Counted from the stretch's first letter, positions 1 through 6,581 are shown. The stretch: 64,000 bases of DNA from an uncultured Bacilli bacterium (GCA_910580135.1 CAJTXC010000001.1:1-64000); one strand, 5' to 3'. The notes: generated from the sequence alone by a model not told the origin. Numbers and translations are program-made.

Positions 1-25
1 TGTACTGTAATTCTTCTATCATATG

Positions 26-118
26 TTAATTATTATCAGAAGAACTATCAGAACGAAAGTCTTCATCTAATAGTTCTTCTGCCATTGTTATCGATAGTCC
101 TTTTAGTTCGTCCACCAT
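26..118 (-). CDS. Small acidic 30-residue protein, hypothetical
   Basis: A short open frame starts at an ATG at 118 and ends in TAA. Its first 16 bases overlap the end of the upstream leftward gene, an arrangement typical of translational coupling. The product is acidic and serine-rich at its end (DSSSDNN). A second in-frame ATG at 85 would give a 19-residue peptide. Just downstream a further leftward ATG (position 22) opens a frame that leaves the window. No family is recognised. It is real only if the tight overlap means coupled translation. Confidence 0.35.
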   Translation of the reverse strand: MVDELKGLSITMAEELLDEDFRSDSSSDNN

Positions 119-363
119 TCTCCGTGTTCTTCTAAATAGTTCTGAAATTCATCAGTTTCTACGAGTACATCAAGATAATAATCAGGATTTACTTCATAGA
201 TAGAGTCACAGTAGTGTTCGTACTTATAGTCACGAGTATCGTTATTTCTAATAATAAAACTTTTACCGTTGTTATTAGAAGCAAGTATTTGGCTTACACC
301 AAAAGCACATAACATTATTGCTCCTAAGAATAATGTTATAAAGAGATTCCGTTTAGTATTCAT
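103..363 (-). CDS. Small exported or membrane-anchored protein, hypothetical (86 aa)
   Basis: The first 29 residues look like a signal sequence: a basic start (MNTKR), a hydrophobic core (LFITLFLGAIMLCAFGV) and a possible cleavage site after ILA. The remaining ~57 residues are polar, acidic and aromatic (YYLDVLVETDEF, GEWW). The product is therefore probably exported or anchored in the inner membrane. The ATG overlaps the stop of an upstream leftward frame (ATATGA), and its end overlaps the next small frame, so it sits in a compact leftward operon. A Cys in the hydrophobic core does not form a good lipobox. No family is recognised; small secreted proteins in phage early regions are often host-takeover or exclusion factors, but nothing here proves that. 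Confidence 0.55.
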   Translation of the reverse strand: MNTKRNLFITLFLGAIMLCAFGVSQILASNNNGKSFIIRNNDTRDYKYEHYCDSIYEVNPDYYLDVLVETDEFQNYLEEHGEWWTN

Positions 364-569
364 ATTTGTTCTGGGTCTTGTATTTGTTCTACTTTATATA
401 TTTTTAATTCAAATATTGTAACATTCATAGATGCATATCTATCTTTTAGAACTTTTATTTGTTCTCTACAATATTCTAAATCAAAATATGTATATATACT
501 TGTTCTTTCAAGTCCTAAATGCTTTTCTGCATATTTGAAAATTATTTTATACGTTGGCAGTATAATAGT
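360..569 (-). pseudogene. Protein-like frame without a usable start, 5'-truncated gene
   Basis: A leftward frame of 69 codons opens just after a TAA at 570-572 and reads through protein-like sequence (KYAEKHLGLERTSIYTYFD, then EYCREQIKVLKDRYASMN), ending in TGA that overlaps the ATG of the next gene. The only in-frame ATG is far inside and would leave ~22 residues. The codon choice looks coding. The frame begins next to a GTTGGCAGTA sequence (552-561) that recurs twice at 12.2 kb. It may be a gene whose front was lost by recombination, the downstream exon of a split gene, or a gene with a non-ATG start. No family is recognised. Confidence 0.4.
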
Positions 570-754
570 TTAGTTTGACGGTATTTTAAGTCGAGATGAT
601 AGTCTGAAAGACTATATTAGAGATAGAATTGAGAGATAGACAGTAGATATTAGAGAGAGTAAAAGAGAGAGAATTTTGAGAGTAGTGAAAGTAGTGGAGA
701 TGAGGGTAGTCCCACACATACTCTCACTAACTCCCAAACTCTTCTCAAACCTAA
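570..754. other. Noncoding purine-rich then pyrimidine-rich tract with a hairpin
   Basis: No convincing gene. A perfect 7-bp stem (ATAGTCT/AGACTAT, 3-nt loop) lies at 599-615. From about 616 to 702 the plus strand is almost pure purine (GAGAGATAGA-like, AGAGAGAG), then from about 720 it turns pyrimidine-rich (CTCTCACTAACTCCC). The two halves can pair in places (TTTGAGA with TCTCAAA), so a long imperfect fold is possible. On the leftward transcript this lies just after the 755-997 gene. Confidence 0.45.
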
Positions 755-997
755 TCAATCTCTAACACTTAATGCTTTTACCAATTCTTTTTTCAATGTT
801 TGTATAAATACTATACTAACTTGTACTATTGTGCGTATTGCTTTCAGTATTTTAGCTACTACTTTCAGTGCATATTTCAGCACTATTAGAGCTATCATTG
901 GAAATGCCAGCACAAAGCTGATGATGTAGTTAATACTACAATTATAAAACTGTTTCATAAGCCTTTTATGATTTAAATTGTTAATATTTATATTCAT
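755..997 (-). CDS. Small hydrophobic, basic membrane protein, hypothetical (80 aa)
   Basis: The product has a polar N-terminus, a hydrophobic segment (INYIISFVLAFPMIALIVL, about residues 23-41) and then a long amphipathic, lysine-rich helix (KYALKVVAKILKAIRTI and onward). This is the profile of a small membrane-inserted or membrane-disturbing peptide. It starts at an ATG and is followed by a purine-rich noncoding tract. It lies directly downstream, in the leftward sense, of the three-hairpin array at 1018-1116. No family is recognised. It could be an early takeover peptide or a holin-like toxin, but this is inference from composition only. Confidence 0.45.
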   Translation of the reverse strand: MNININNLNHKRLMKQFYNCSINYIISFVLAFPMIALIVLKYALKVVAKILKAIRTIVQVSIVFIQTLKKELVKALSVRD

Positions 998-1017
998 TTT
1001 AGAACTATTGGTTAAAA

Positions 1018-1116
1018 GCCTCTAAACCACGTCAAGGTTGTTCTAATCTTAGAGGTACAAGTAGAGATAATTGCGCACTTATCATCTACTTGCAGCTAAT
1101 ATTCGCGACTATTAGC
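1018..1116 (-). ncRNA. Array of three stem-loops, candidate structured RNA
   Basis: Three consecutive stem-loops fill about 100 bases. One pairs CCTCTAA with TTAGAGG (1019-1025 with 1049-1055). One is a 13-bp stem with a single bulge (1058-1092, loop TTGCGCAC). One is a 7-bp stem GCTAATA/TATTAGC (1095-1116, loop TTCGCGAC). Two loops carry self-complementary cores (GCGC, CGCG), so loop-loop contacts are possible. On the leftward strand the last stem is followed by TTTT, like a terminator. It could be a leader, an attenuator or a processed small RNA between the SSB-like gene and the 755-997 gene. Confidence 0.5.
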
Positions 1117-1306
1117 GAAATAATATCCATTTAAAATAAAATTATAATCTAAATCCAATGGATAAAATAAAGATTATACTTGTACAAATTAAAATAAGTA
1201 ATATAGCACTCGTACAAGTGAGTACAAATTACAATAAAAATTAAATTAAACAAAATAAAAATAAAACGCTTAATAAAACGCTTATTTGACGCTTTATTAC
1301 CGTTTT
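1117..1306. other. AT-rich noncoding spacer with short repeats
   Basis: No gene is visible. The stretch is very AT-rich and contains two close copies of AAAACGCTTA (about 1263 and 1276), a related GACGCTTTATT, two TACAAATT segments behind GTACAA/GAGTACAA sequence, and a short ATCCAT/ATGGAT inverted pair (about 1126 and 1161). AT-rich DNA with direct repeats next to an SSB-like gene would fit a replication-related site, but no diagnostic origin element is seen. Confidence 0.35.
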
Positions 1307-1841
1307 CTATTTCTTGCTTTTTTGAGGTTGAGCAGAGCTTGCTCTTTTGAGTGTTGAGGACGTTGGTGTAACTTGTGTTCCAACAAGCCAGATAAAATCC
1401 AGCTTGTCAGAACACAAGAGTTCGTTAAAGCGAACAAGCAGCATCAAGTTGACGCACAGCACGTTCACTAAGTGCAACACCAACAATAGTAGTGATGTAG
1501 CAGTCGCGTTCAAGTGCTTTGCCATTGACTTCCTCGCCAGCAGCTTTAAGCTCACGATTGATAGTGAGTTTGGCACCAAAGAGAATAATACCAAACTCCT
1601 TCTGACCAAATGCACGGTCACGAGTAGCACGATAAAGTGCAATATCATCGTTGAGGTCGCAGAGCTGACGAGTAAGTGCGCTACGAGAGAAGCTGATTGT
1701 ATCAACATCAGCATCTTCCATAGCATTAGTATCACGATTAAGCTTAAAGCCTTTGACAGTCTGACCCATAGTCAGAGCAACGTTGGCAAACTCTTCGTTC
1801 TCGAACACTTTCACGCTTTTGATAGTAACAACTGTAGACAT
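1307..1841 (-). CDS. SSB-like protein with a candidate programmed +1 frameshift
   Basis: The main frame starts at the ATG at 1841 (MSTVVTIKSVKVFENEEFA) and stops at a TAA ending at 1425, giving 138 residues. Alternating beta-rich segments (GFKLNRDTN, ISFSRSALTRQL, EFGIILFGAKLTINREL) and the leftward early position suggest a single-stranded-DNA-binding, OB-fold-like replication protein; this family call is inference. At the stop the sequence is CTT TAA C, the same layout as the CTT TGA C shift site of bacterial prfB. A +1 slip there continues for 39 codons in well-formed, basic, Ser/Pro/Lys-rich sequence to a TAG at 1307. The fused product would be about 177 residues. Codon use (many C-ending codons) matches on both sides of the shift. 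The alternative is a simple frameshift mutation or assembly error. Confidence 0.55.
1313..1332. repeat. Direct repeat copy 1, CTTGCTTTTTTGAGGTTGAG
   Basis: This 20-base sequence is identical to 1940-1959 and one base different from 1977-1996. Here it overlaps the coding end of the SSB-like gene (AQPQKSK on the leftward strand). A more diverged unit follows at about 1337-1358. Confidence 0.8.
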
Positions 1842-1939
1842 TGTGACTAACACCTTGAGCACGTCCTTTTCGTGCATTAAGATTAACACAAACATTAGGT
1901 GTATCAGCTTGTGGAGTTGCAGTCCTTCTACAACCAAAA

Positions 1940-1959
1940 CTTGCTTTTTTGAGGTTGAG
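1940..1959. repeat. Direct repeat copy 2, CTTGCTTTTTTGAGGTTGAG
   Basis: Identical to 1313-1332. Together the copies bracket the SSB-like gene, 627 bases apart. Confidence 0.8.
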
Positions 1960-1976
1960 AGTAGGAAGAGAATCAG

Positions 1977-1996
1977 CTTGATTTTTTGAGGTTGAG
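1977..1996. repeat. Direct repeat copy 3, one mismatch
   Basis: Reads CTTGATTTTTTGAGGTTGAG, one base different from the copies at 1313 and 1940. Confidence 0.75.
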
Positions 1997-2064
1997 GGTA
2001 GGGGAATTCGACTTTTAACTTTACTGGCAGGGGGTGTTGCTACATACCCTCTCACTCTCACTTC

Positions 2065-2090
2065 TAAACCTCCAATTTTAAAAAATTTTA
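2065..2090. repeat. Leader-type repeat, copy 1
   Basis: TAAACCTCCAA followed by TTTTAAAAAATTTTA; near-identical to 2161-2185. Confidence 0.7.
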
Positions 2091-2160
2091 CTATCACCAA
2101 TTTTATAATAATTAGTCTTTATAACAATATAGACTTTAATATTACTCGCTCTCTCACAAT

Positions 2161-2185
2161 TAAACCTCCAACTTTAAAAATTTTA
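2161..2185. repeat. Leader-type repeat, copy 2
   Basis: TAAACCTCCAA followed by CTTTAAAAATTTTA; pairs with the copy at 2065-2090. Confidence 0.7.
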
Positions 2186-2319
2186 TCTCTACTAAAATCA
2201 TCAAATCTAATATTCTTTTCTCTTTTATTTTTAATAATTCTTTTACCTCCAATTCTCGTAGAACATCTAACTCTTTTTCAAGTATTATTTTCAATAAACC
2301 TTTCAATCTTTAAATCTTG

Positions 2320-2463
2320 AACTATCGCATTATTTGCGATAGTTATTATCTTATATAAAAGAAAAACAAGTTACAATAATTGTTGCAACTTGTTCAAAAT
2401 TATAATAAATATGATATAAATTAATATTAAAAGAAATGCTCCTCGTATCACTACGAAGAGCAT
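2320..2463 (-). ncRNA. Second array of three hairpins, candidate attenuators or terminators
   Basis: Three stems follow each other. 2320-2344 is a perfect 10-bp stem (AACTATCGCA/TGCGATAGTT, 5-nt loop). 2365-2394 pairs AACAAGTT with AACTTGTT around a nested CAAT/ATTG. 2436-2463 is a 12-bp stem whose only non-Watson-Crick pair is a G-U on the leftward strand. Read leftward, the second and third are followed by T-rich runs (TTTTTCTTTT and TTTCTTTT), as in intrinsic terminators. They lie 200-350 bases downstream of the leftward promoter at 2680-2711, so a short leader RNA with regulated read-through is plausible. Confidence 0.5.
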
Positions 2464-2488
2464 CTAAATAAACCTTAAATCTAATACC

Positions 2489-2590
2489 ATGAAAAACACA
2501 TTAAATAAATCAATTAATAAATCAATAAATAAACCAATTAAAAATATAAAATCTTTAATATTAAAGAGTATCTTTAGTACTATTATTTAA
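2489..2590 (+). CDS. Possible 33-residue basic peptide
   Basis: An ATG opens a 33-codon frame rich in Lys, Asn, Ser and Ile with a repeated KSIN unit, ending in TAA. It lies between the hairpin array and the leftward promoter, on the opposite strand. In such AT-rich DNA a frame of this length can arise by chance, so it is a weak call with no known family. Confidence 0.2.
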   Translation: MKNTLNKSINKSINKPIKNIKSLILKSIFSTII

Positions 2591-2679
2591 TATTATTAAG
2601 AGTAATATAATTAATTCGTGTTTCACTACGTTCAACACTCATTGTAAGCATATTATCTTTGATTTCTCCTTTGTAGGAG

Positions 2680-2711
2680 CAAAGGTAATAGAATTTGCCT
2701 GAATATACAAA
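2680..2711 (-). promoter_or_regulatory. Leftward Bacteroidota-type promoter
   Basis: On the minus strand TTTG (2708-2711) is followed after 20 nt by TACCTTTG (2680-2687), matching the Bacteroidota sigma-factor pattern of TTTG and TAnnTTTG. A small inverted repeat (CTCCT/AGGAG, 2666-2679) sits where transcription should begin and could be an operator or a 5' hairpin. It points at the leftward early-type genes. Confidence 0.6.
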
Positions 2712-2923
2712 TTTTTATATATTTTTAACTTATATGTTAAAGTTTGTAGAATTTTACAATTTTTAAGATTATATCACTACTATCTGGAATATTATTATTA
2801 TATTTGCCACGAATATGAATTGTAACACCTCTTTATATAATATATTATATATTAGATAATAGTAATAATAACAATAATTTTAATATTAATCTTAATGTTT
2901 AACATTTAATTAAAAGTAATAGT

Positions 2924-3499
2924 ATGCTAACACTTGAAGTAAATAGCAAACAAGGAGTTTTCCAACTCAATCTGCCTACTTCTCTTAATGAGATTGACGA
3001 ATCTTATATAATGGAAGTAACAAATCACGTTAAAGTTGATGCTAATTATACTCTTATTGGAGTTGTTTTTAGAGAAAAACTTTCTACTCTTGTTCTTGCT
3101 GCTCGTAAAAGTAAGAAAAATTCTGATATTCCTGTAATTCCTATATTTGTTAAGGCAGGAGAAACAGATAGTAAACTTATAAATTCTCTTAAAATTCGCG
3201 ATAAACTTATTATGTCAGCTAGTGATATAATGATTGGTTATCACATTTCTGCTCCTAATAATCTTATTACAATAAATACTATTTTAGATTTGCTTGATGG
3301 TGATATAAAAGTTTATAATCAACTTATGGCAAGTCAAGAAATGTGTTATTTTATTGAATTTAAACTTGTTCCTAATTGTAATATTCATGGAGCATACGGA
3401 CTTACTGATGTAGCAGGTTTTAATAATCCTTTTGTTAAGAAACTTGCTAGTTCCACAAAGAGTAATATAATTATACCTAATAGTGGTATTATAGTTTAA
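2924..3499 (+). CDS. Conserved-looking phage protein of unknown function (191 aa)
   Basis: First gene of the rightward block. The product is soluble with no membrane segment and is rich in beta-prone segments (FQLNLPTSLNEID, LIGVVFREKLSTLVLAARK). I recognise no domain. It starts at an ATG after about 220 bases of AT-rich noncoding DNA. A TATATTTG box lies at 2799-2806 but lacks a good upstream element. It ends just before a strong hairpin at 3511-3547, so it may be its own transcription unit. Position suggests a virion or packaging-related protein, but nothing in the sequence proves that. Confidence 0.6.
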   Translation: MLTLEVNSKQGVFQLNLPTSLNEIDESYIMEVTNHVKVDANYTLIGVVFREKLSTLVLAARKSKKNSDIPVIPIFVKAGETDSKLINSLKIRDKLIMSASDIMIGYHISAPNNLITINTILDLLDGDIKVYNQLMASQEMCYFIEFKLVPNCNIHGAYGLTDVAGFNNPFVKKLASSTKSNIIIPNSGIIV

Positions 3500-3509
3500 T
3501 AAAGTTCAT

Positions 3510-3524
3510 TTCTACGGGGGAGCT
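3510..3524 (+). repeat. Dispersed motif, plus copy (intergenic)
   Basis: TTCTACGGGGGAGCT just after the 2924-3499 gene. It forms the left arm of the hairpin at 3511-3547. Confidence 0.9.
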
Positions 3525-3547
3525 AATATACTTAGTTCTCTCGTAGA
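3511..3547 (+). terminator. Hairpin built on a copy of the dispersed G-rich motif
   Basis: A 16-bp stem pairs 3511-3526 with 3532-3547 around the loop TATAC. The left arm is the dispersed motif TCTACGGGGGAGCTAA. The right arm matches it with only three G-U wobbles. AT-rich sequence with short T runs follows. It fits a terminator for the 2924-3499 gene. Confidence 0.6.
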
Positions 3548-3569
3548 TATTACTTTTAATAATATAAGT

Positions 3570-4073
3570 ATGGCAGATACTTTTAAATTTCCTAATGGTG
3601 GATATGATGTTACAATATGTCGTAAACAAGATATATTAGATTGTATCGACAAAAATATCATTGATAAAGATGTAGCTTTAGCTATAGTTGAACATTGTGA
3701 GTTTCAAGCTGCATCTTTTATTCGTGAAGGTAGATGGACTGGTATTCCTTTTATTGGAAATATTAGAATACCTAAAACAGTTCAAATGCTTAAATCTGAT
3801 GAACAGCAAGCTCTTATTCAAGATGCTAAAGAACAACTTGGTAAAGAGCAATATATAATGTTCAGAAAGAAACTTAATAAAGAAAACGCTAAACAAATTT
3901 CACAAGATAGATATTATAGATATATAACAAGTATTGCAGTAAATAATAATAGAAAATTATTTAGAAAATTATGTGATACTAAAGGTGAAGTTTATGCTAG
4001 ACTTTTTCTTTATTGTTCTCATGAAGTTGTAGCAGTTAGTAATGAGTATATTAATTTAGAAGATTATGAATAG
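3570..4073 (+). CDS. HU/IHF-like DNA-binding protein (167 aa)
   Basis: The first ~70 residues follow the HU/IHF layout: two helices (KQDILDCIDKNIIDKDVA, then IVEHCEFQAASFIREGRW) and a turn into a beta strand with IPFIGNIRIPK, which resembles the G-x-x-V-x-(I/L)-x-GFGTF signature. The remaining ~100 residues are helical and basic instead of the usual DNA-clasping arm, so it would be a diverged relative. crAss-like phages are known to encode IHF-like proteins. The gene overlaps the next by 8 bases, and the pair lies upstream of packaging genes, so a role in bending or compacting phage DNA is plausible. The HU call rests on pattern only. Confidence 0.5.
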   Translation: MADTFKFPNGGYDVTICRKQDILDCIDKNIIDKDVALAIVEHCEFQAASFIREGRWTGIPFIGNIRIPKTVQMLKSDEQQALIQDAKEQLGKEQYIMFRKKLNKENAKQISQDRYYRYITSIAVNNNRKLFRKLCDTKGEVYARLFLYCSHEVVAVSNEYINLEDYE

Positions 4074-4677
4074 TAAACTCCTTATAGATAGTCTTATTGT
4101 TATTGATGATAATGGTATGCCTAAGCCACCTACTACTCGTCAACTAATAGACAGAGATATTAGAGAGCTTTACACACGAGATAAAACACCAGATAAGAAA
4201 AATTATATAGCTGAATGTATTATTATTTATTATCTTGGTGACCCAAAATCACCTGCAAGACAAGCAGGACTTAGTGACCCAGAAGCTCTTAAAATGGCTA
4301 TTGAACAAGCCGGTCTTGATAAAAAATATATTCCTGATAAATTAGTTATTCGTCTTATAAGTCGTTATTATGATGAAAATATAACTGAAGCAGGTAAAGT
4401 TGTAGAAAACATTCTTAAAACTATCCATAATATAAATTTAAGTGTTGATGTAGTAAATAATCTACTTAATGAGAAACTTAATTCAACTATTACACTTGAG
4501 GAAATTCCGAATATTATGACTCTTATAGATTCTGTTAAAAAGCAAGCTGGAGATATTCCTTCTCTTCTTAAAAAACTTGAAGAGGCTAAACAGAATCTTA
4601 TGTATGAAAAAGAAACTGAACTTTCTCGTGGTGGTCAAGCAGTACTTAGTAGTATGGATGCTGAAGAATATAATTAA
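4066..4677 (+). CDS. Helical protein upstream of the nuclease and TerL, possible small terminase
   Basis: A mostly helical 203-residue protein with an N-terminal PPTTRQLIDRDIRELY segment and a C-terminal coiled-coil-like stretch (LLKKLEEAKQNLMYEKETEL). It overlaps the HU-like gene by 8 bases and is followed after 2 bases by the nuclease gene, so the three are probably co-translated. TerS in tailed phages is usually a helical, DNA-binding oligomer encoded near TerL, which fits size and place. No helix-turn-helix can be named with confidence, so the TerS label is only a suggestion. Confidence 0.35.
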   Translation: MNSKLLIDSLIVIDDNGMPKPPTTRQLIDRDIRELYTRDKTPDKKNYIAECIIIYYLGDPKSPARQAGLSDPEALKMAIEQAGLDKKYIPDKLVIRLISRYYDENITEAGKVVENILKTIHNINLSVDVVNNLLNEKLNSTITLEEIPNIMTLIDSVKKQAGDIPSLLKKLEEAKQNLMYEKETELSRGGQAVLSSMDAEEYN

Positions 4678-4679
4678 TT

Positions 4680-5681
4680 ATGAGAGATACAAGATACGAC
4701 GAGATATTTCTTTATTTTAAAGAAGAAGGTCATAAATATAATGATTCTAATGGTAATAGTTATACTTCTGTTACTACTTTAATTCATGATAATTATGTTC
4801 CTAAATTCAATAAGAAATATTGGCTTCATAAGAAAGCTAAAGAACTTGGTATAAGTGAGAAGCAACTTGAAGCTCAATGGCAAGCTATAACTGATGAAGC
4901 TTGTGCTCGTGGAACTGTTACTCATAATGGTCTTGAAGATGCTATCAAAGAAGTTAGTATGTTTAAGAAAGCTATTCAATATCTTACAAAGATTGACGAT
5001 GGTAGAGTAGTAACAGTTGCTGATATTCCTTATCTTAAAGTTAAACCTCTTGATATAGAAGAATTTAAGAAAGCTACTAATTATAAATACGAAGAGATTT
5101 ATAGAGTATTTCAATTCTATATTGATAAAGGTTATACTATTTATAGTGAAATTGGAGCTTTTCTTATAGACCATCTTATTTCTGGAACTATAGATATTCT
5201 TTGTATAAGAGAACAAGATTTTGTTATTCTTGATTGGAAAACTAATCGTGATGGTCTACAATTTCAAGCAGGTTATTTTAAGAAAGATAAAACTTGTAAA
5301 CCTGCTCAAAGAACTAATGAATATGTTCTAAAATCAGAATATATGCTACCTCCTCTTAATTATCTTCCTAATTGTAACGGTTATCATTATACTATGCAAT
5401 TATCTTTATATGCAAGAATGGTAGAACTTATTCTTGGTATTCCTTGTGTTGGACTTGGACTTTGTCATATTGCTAGTCCTTTTGTTAAGAACCGATATGG
5501 TATGCCTTATAGAGATGAACATAATCAATATCCTATAGACCCAAATGGAGTTGAAGTTCCTACTTGGTATAGAATCGGTTATCGTAGAAAAGAAGCAGAT
5601 TTAGTTCTTGCTGATAGACTTGTTAAAGTTAGGGCTAATAAAATTAATAATATATCTCAAAAAAGTTTATTTGATTTATGA
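4680..5681 (+). CDS. PD-(D/E)XK nuclease, RecB/lambda-exonuclease type (333 aa)
   Basis: The active site is visible: RGTVTHNGLE (residues 77-86) matches the RGTxxHxxxE motif of the RecB/lambda-exonuclease group, GTID ends in the metal-binding Asp172, and ILDWKTNRDG gives Asp185 and Lys187. The family is a metal-dependent DNA nuclease of recombination or end processing. A similar nuclease sits next to the packaging genes in other crAss-like phages. Length (333) is normal. It starts 2 bases after the previous gene, and its TGA overlaps the next gene by four bases (ATGA), showing tight translational coupling with the putative lysin. Confidence 0.75.
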   Translation: MRDTRYDEIFLYFKEEGHKYNDSNGNSYTSVTTLIHDNYVPKFNKKYWLHKKAKELGISEKQLEAQWQAITDEACARGTVTHNGLEDAIKEVSMFKKAIQYLTKIDDGRVVTVADIPYLKVKPLDIEEFKKATNYKYEEIYRVFQFYIDKGYTIYSEIGAFLIDHLISGTIDILCIREQDFVILDWKTNRDGLQFQAGYFKKDKTCKPAQRTNEYVLKSEYMLPPLNYLPNCNGYHYTMQLSLYARMVELILGIPCVGLGLCHIASPFVKNRYGMPYRDEHNQYPIDPNGVEVPTWYRIGYRRKEADLVLADRLVKVRANKINNISQKSLFDL

Positions 5682-6304
5682 AAACTCAGTTGTACGCAAA
5701 ATGTAAAGTTTGTGATTTTGAAGCACTTCTTAAGAAAAAAGGTTATGCTTATTTTAATAAAGGTAACTATAATCTTAATATTATAGGAGTTCGTAGTAAT
5801 CAAGGTAATAAAGTTACAAATAAATATGATGACTGTCTTGTAGTAATATATAATACAGATTCTGGTTGGAAACGTCAAATATATACTATTACTACAGAAC
5901 CTGGACTTAAACTTATGAAAGCTCCAAGTAATAGTAAAGGTACTGCTATTCTTGCACCTGGTCAATATCGTGGAGCTTATAAAATAGATAAACATCGTGG
6001 TAAATATGATGCTCTTTGTCAAAGGAATAAAGTTGTAAAAGTTTATCGTGATAATAATCGTAATGAAATTTATGATTATAAACCTGAGAATATTGATACA
6101 GGAATGTTTGGTATTAATATTCATCGTTCTAATGAGTTTTGGACTCGTACTACAATAGATGGTTATTCAGCAGGTTGTCAAGTATTTAACGACCCTAAAG
6201 AATTTAATTCTTTTATGACTCTTGTTAAAAAGTCCGCTGCTATTTTTGGTAATTGTTTTACTTATACACTTATTAATGAAGAAGATATAGATGAAATGGT
6301 CTGA
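5678..6304 (+). CDS. YkuD-like cell-wall enzyme, probable endolysin (208 aa)
   Basis: The C-terminal half contains GINIHRS (His149) and GYSAGCQVF (Ser164, Gly166, Cys167). This is the His...S-x-G-C signature of YkuD (L,D-transpeptidase/L,D-peptidase) folds, with the catalytic Cys in place. The N-terminal ~90 residues (NIIGVRSNQGN, CLVVIYN) also fit the start of a YkuD-type beta sandwich. Such enzymes act on peptidoglycan cross-links. It is followed by two small membrane genes with spanin features, so an endolysin role is likely. The gene overlaps both neighbours (4 and 14 bases). There is no signal peptide, so release would need a holin. A non-lytic cell-wall role remains possible. Confidence 0.6.
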   Translation: MKTQLYAKCKVCDFEALLKKKGYAYFNKGNYNLNIIGVRSNQGNKVTNKYDDCLVVIYNTDSGWKRQIYTITTEPGLKLMKAPSNSKGTAILAPGQYRGAYKIDKHRGKYDALCQRNKVVKVYRDNNRNEIYDYKPENIDTGMFGINIHRSNEFWTRTTIDGYSAGCQVFNDPKEFNSFMTLVKKSAAIFGNCFTYTLINEEDIDEMV

Positions 6305-6581
6305 TATAAAGAAAGGTTTAGCAGACTGGTTTGCTAAACTATTTTTGGTAATTGGAATACTTGCTACTATTGGTGGTTTTGTTTATACTTGTTGTAGAGA
6401 TAAAGAGAATACCACACCCCCCGTAGAAAGCAACAAAATAGACTCAATTATTAAAGAGAATGATAAACTTATTATTGAAGTTGAAAATTTAGATAGTATT
6501 AAAGATGCAAAAGTTATTGAAGTTAAGAGTTTGGATAATGATAGCACTCTTAGATTGTTCTATCAACTTATCGGCAAATAA
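6291..6581 (+). CDS. Single-span membrane protein with coiled coil, inner-spanin-like (96 aa)
   Basis: One N-terminal membrane segment (LFLVIGILATIGGFVYT, about residues 17-33) is followed by a charged periplasmic-type domain with heptad spacing (IDSIIKENDKLIIEVENLD). This is the architecture of inner-membrane spanins (Rz-like). It overlaps the putative endolysin by 14 bases and the next small gene by 77 bases in a +1 frame, an embedding typical of Rz/Rz1 pairs. It contains a minus-strand copy of the dispersed motif, read as TTPPVES. Spanins diverge so fast that the call rests on layout, not similarity. A holin is the alternative. Confidence 0.5.
   Translation: MKWSDIKKGLADWFAKLFLVIGILATIGGFVYTCCRDKENTTPPVESNKIDSIIKENDKLIIEVENLDSIKDAKVIEVKSLDNDSTLRLFYQLIGK
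6417..6428 (-). repeat. Dispersed motif, minus copy (6 G)
   Basis: Reads TTCTACGGGGGG on the minus strand. It lies inside the inner-spanin-like gene (TPPVES on the plus strand). Confidence 0.85.

Larger units (their letters stand above)
1842..2319. other. Region upstream of the SSB-like gene: repeats and a protein-like remnant
   Basis: From about 1985 down to 1842 the leftward strand contains a stretch with coding-like codons (ADTPNVCVNLNARKGRAQGV) in a different frame from the SSB-like gene and without a good ATG. It may be the tail of a decayed or duplicated gene. Between 2065 and 2185 a 25-base element reading TAAACCTCCAA then TTTAAAAATTTTA occurs twice (2065-2090 and 2161-2185), each after CTCTCAC. 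On the leftward strand it contains GGAGG and could be a leader or regulator-binding repeat. Confidence 0.4.

Noticed and set aside
1347..1850. Long rightward frame opposite the SSB-like gene
   Set aside because: It mirrors the leftward gene, has unusual Ser/Thr/Cys-rich composition and no supporting context.
1744..2100. Leftward 118-codon frame upstream of and overlapping the SSB-like gene
   Set aside because: It needs a TTG start and its last third is a shadow of the SSB-like gene; only the middle looks coding, so it is recorded as a remnant instead.
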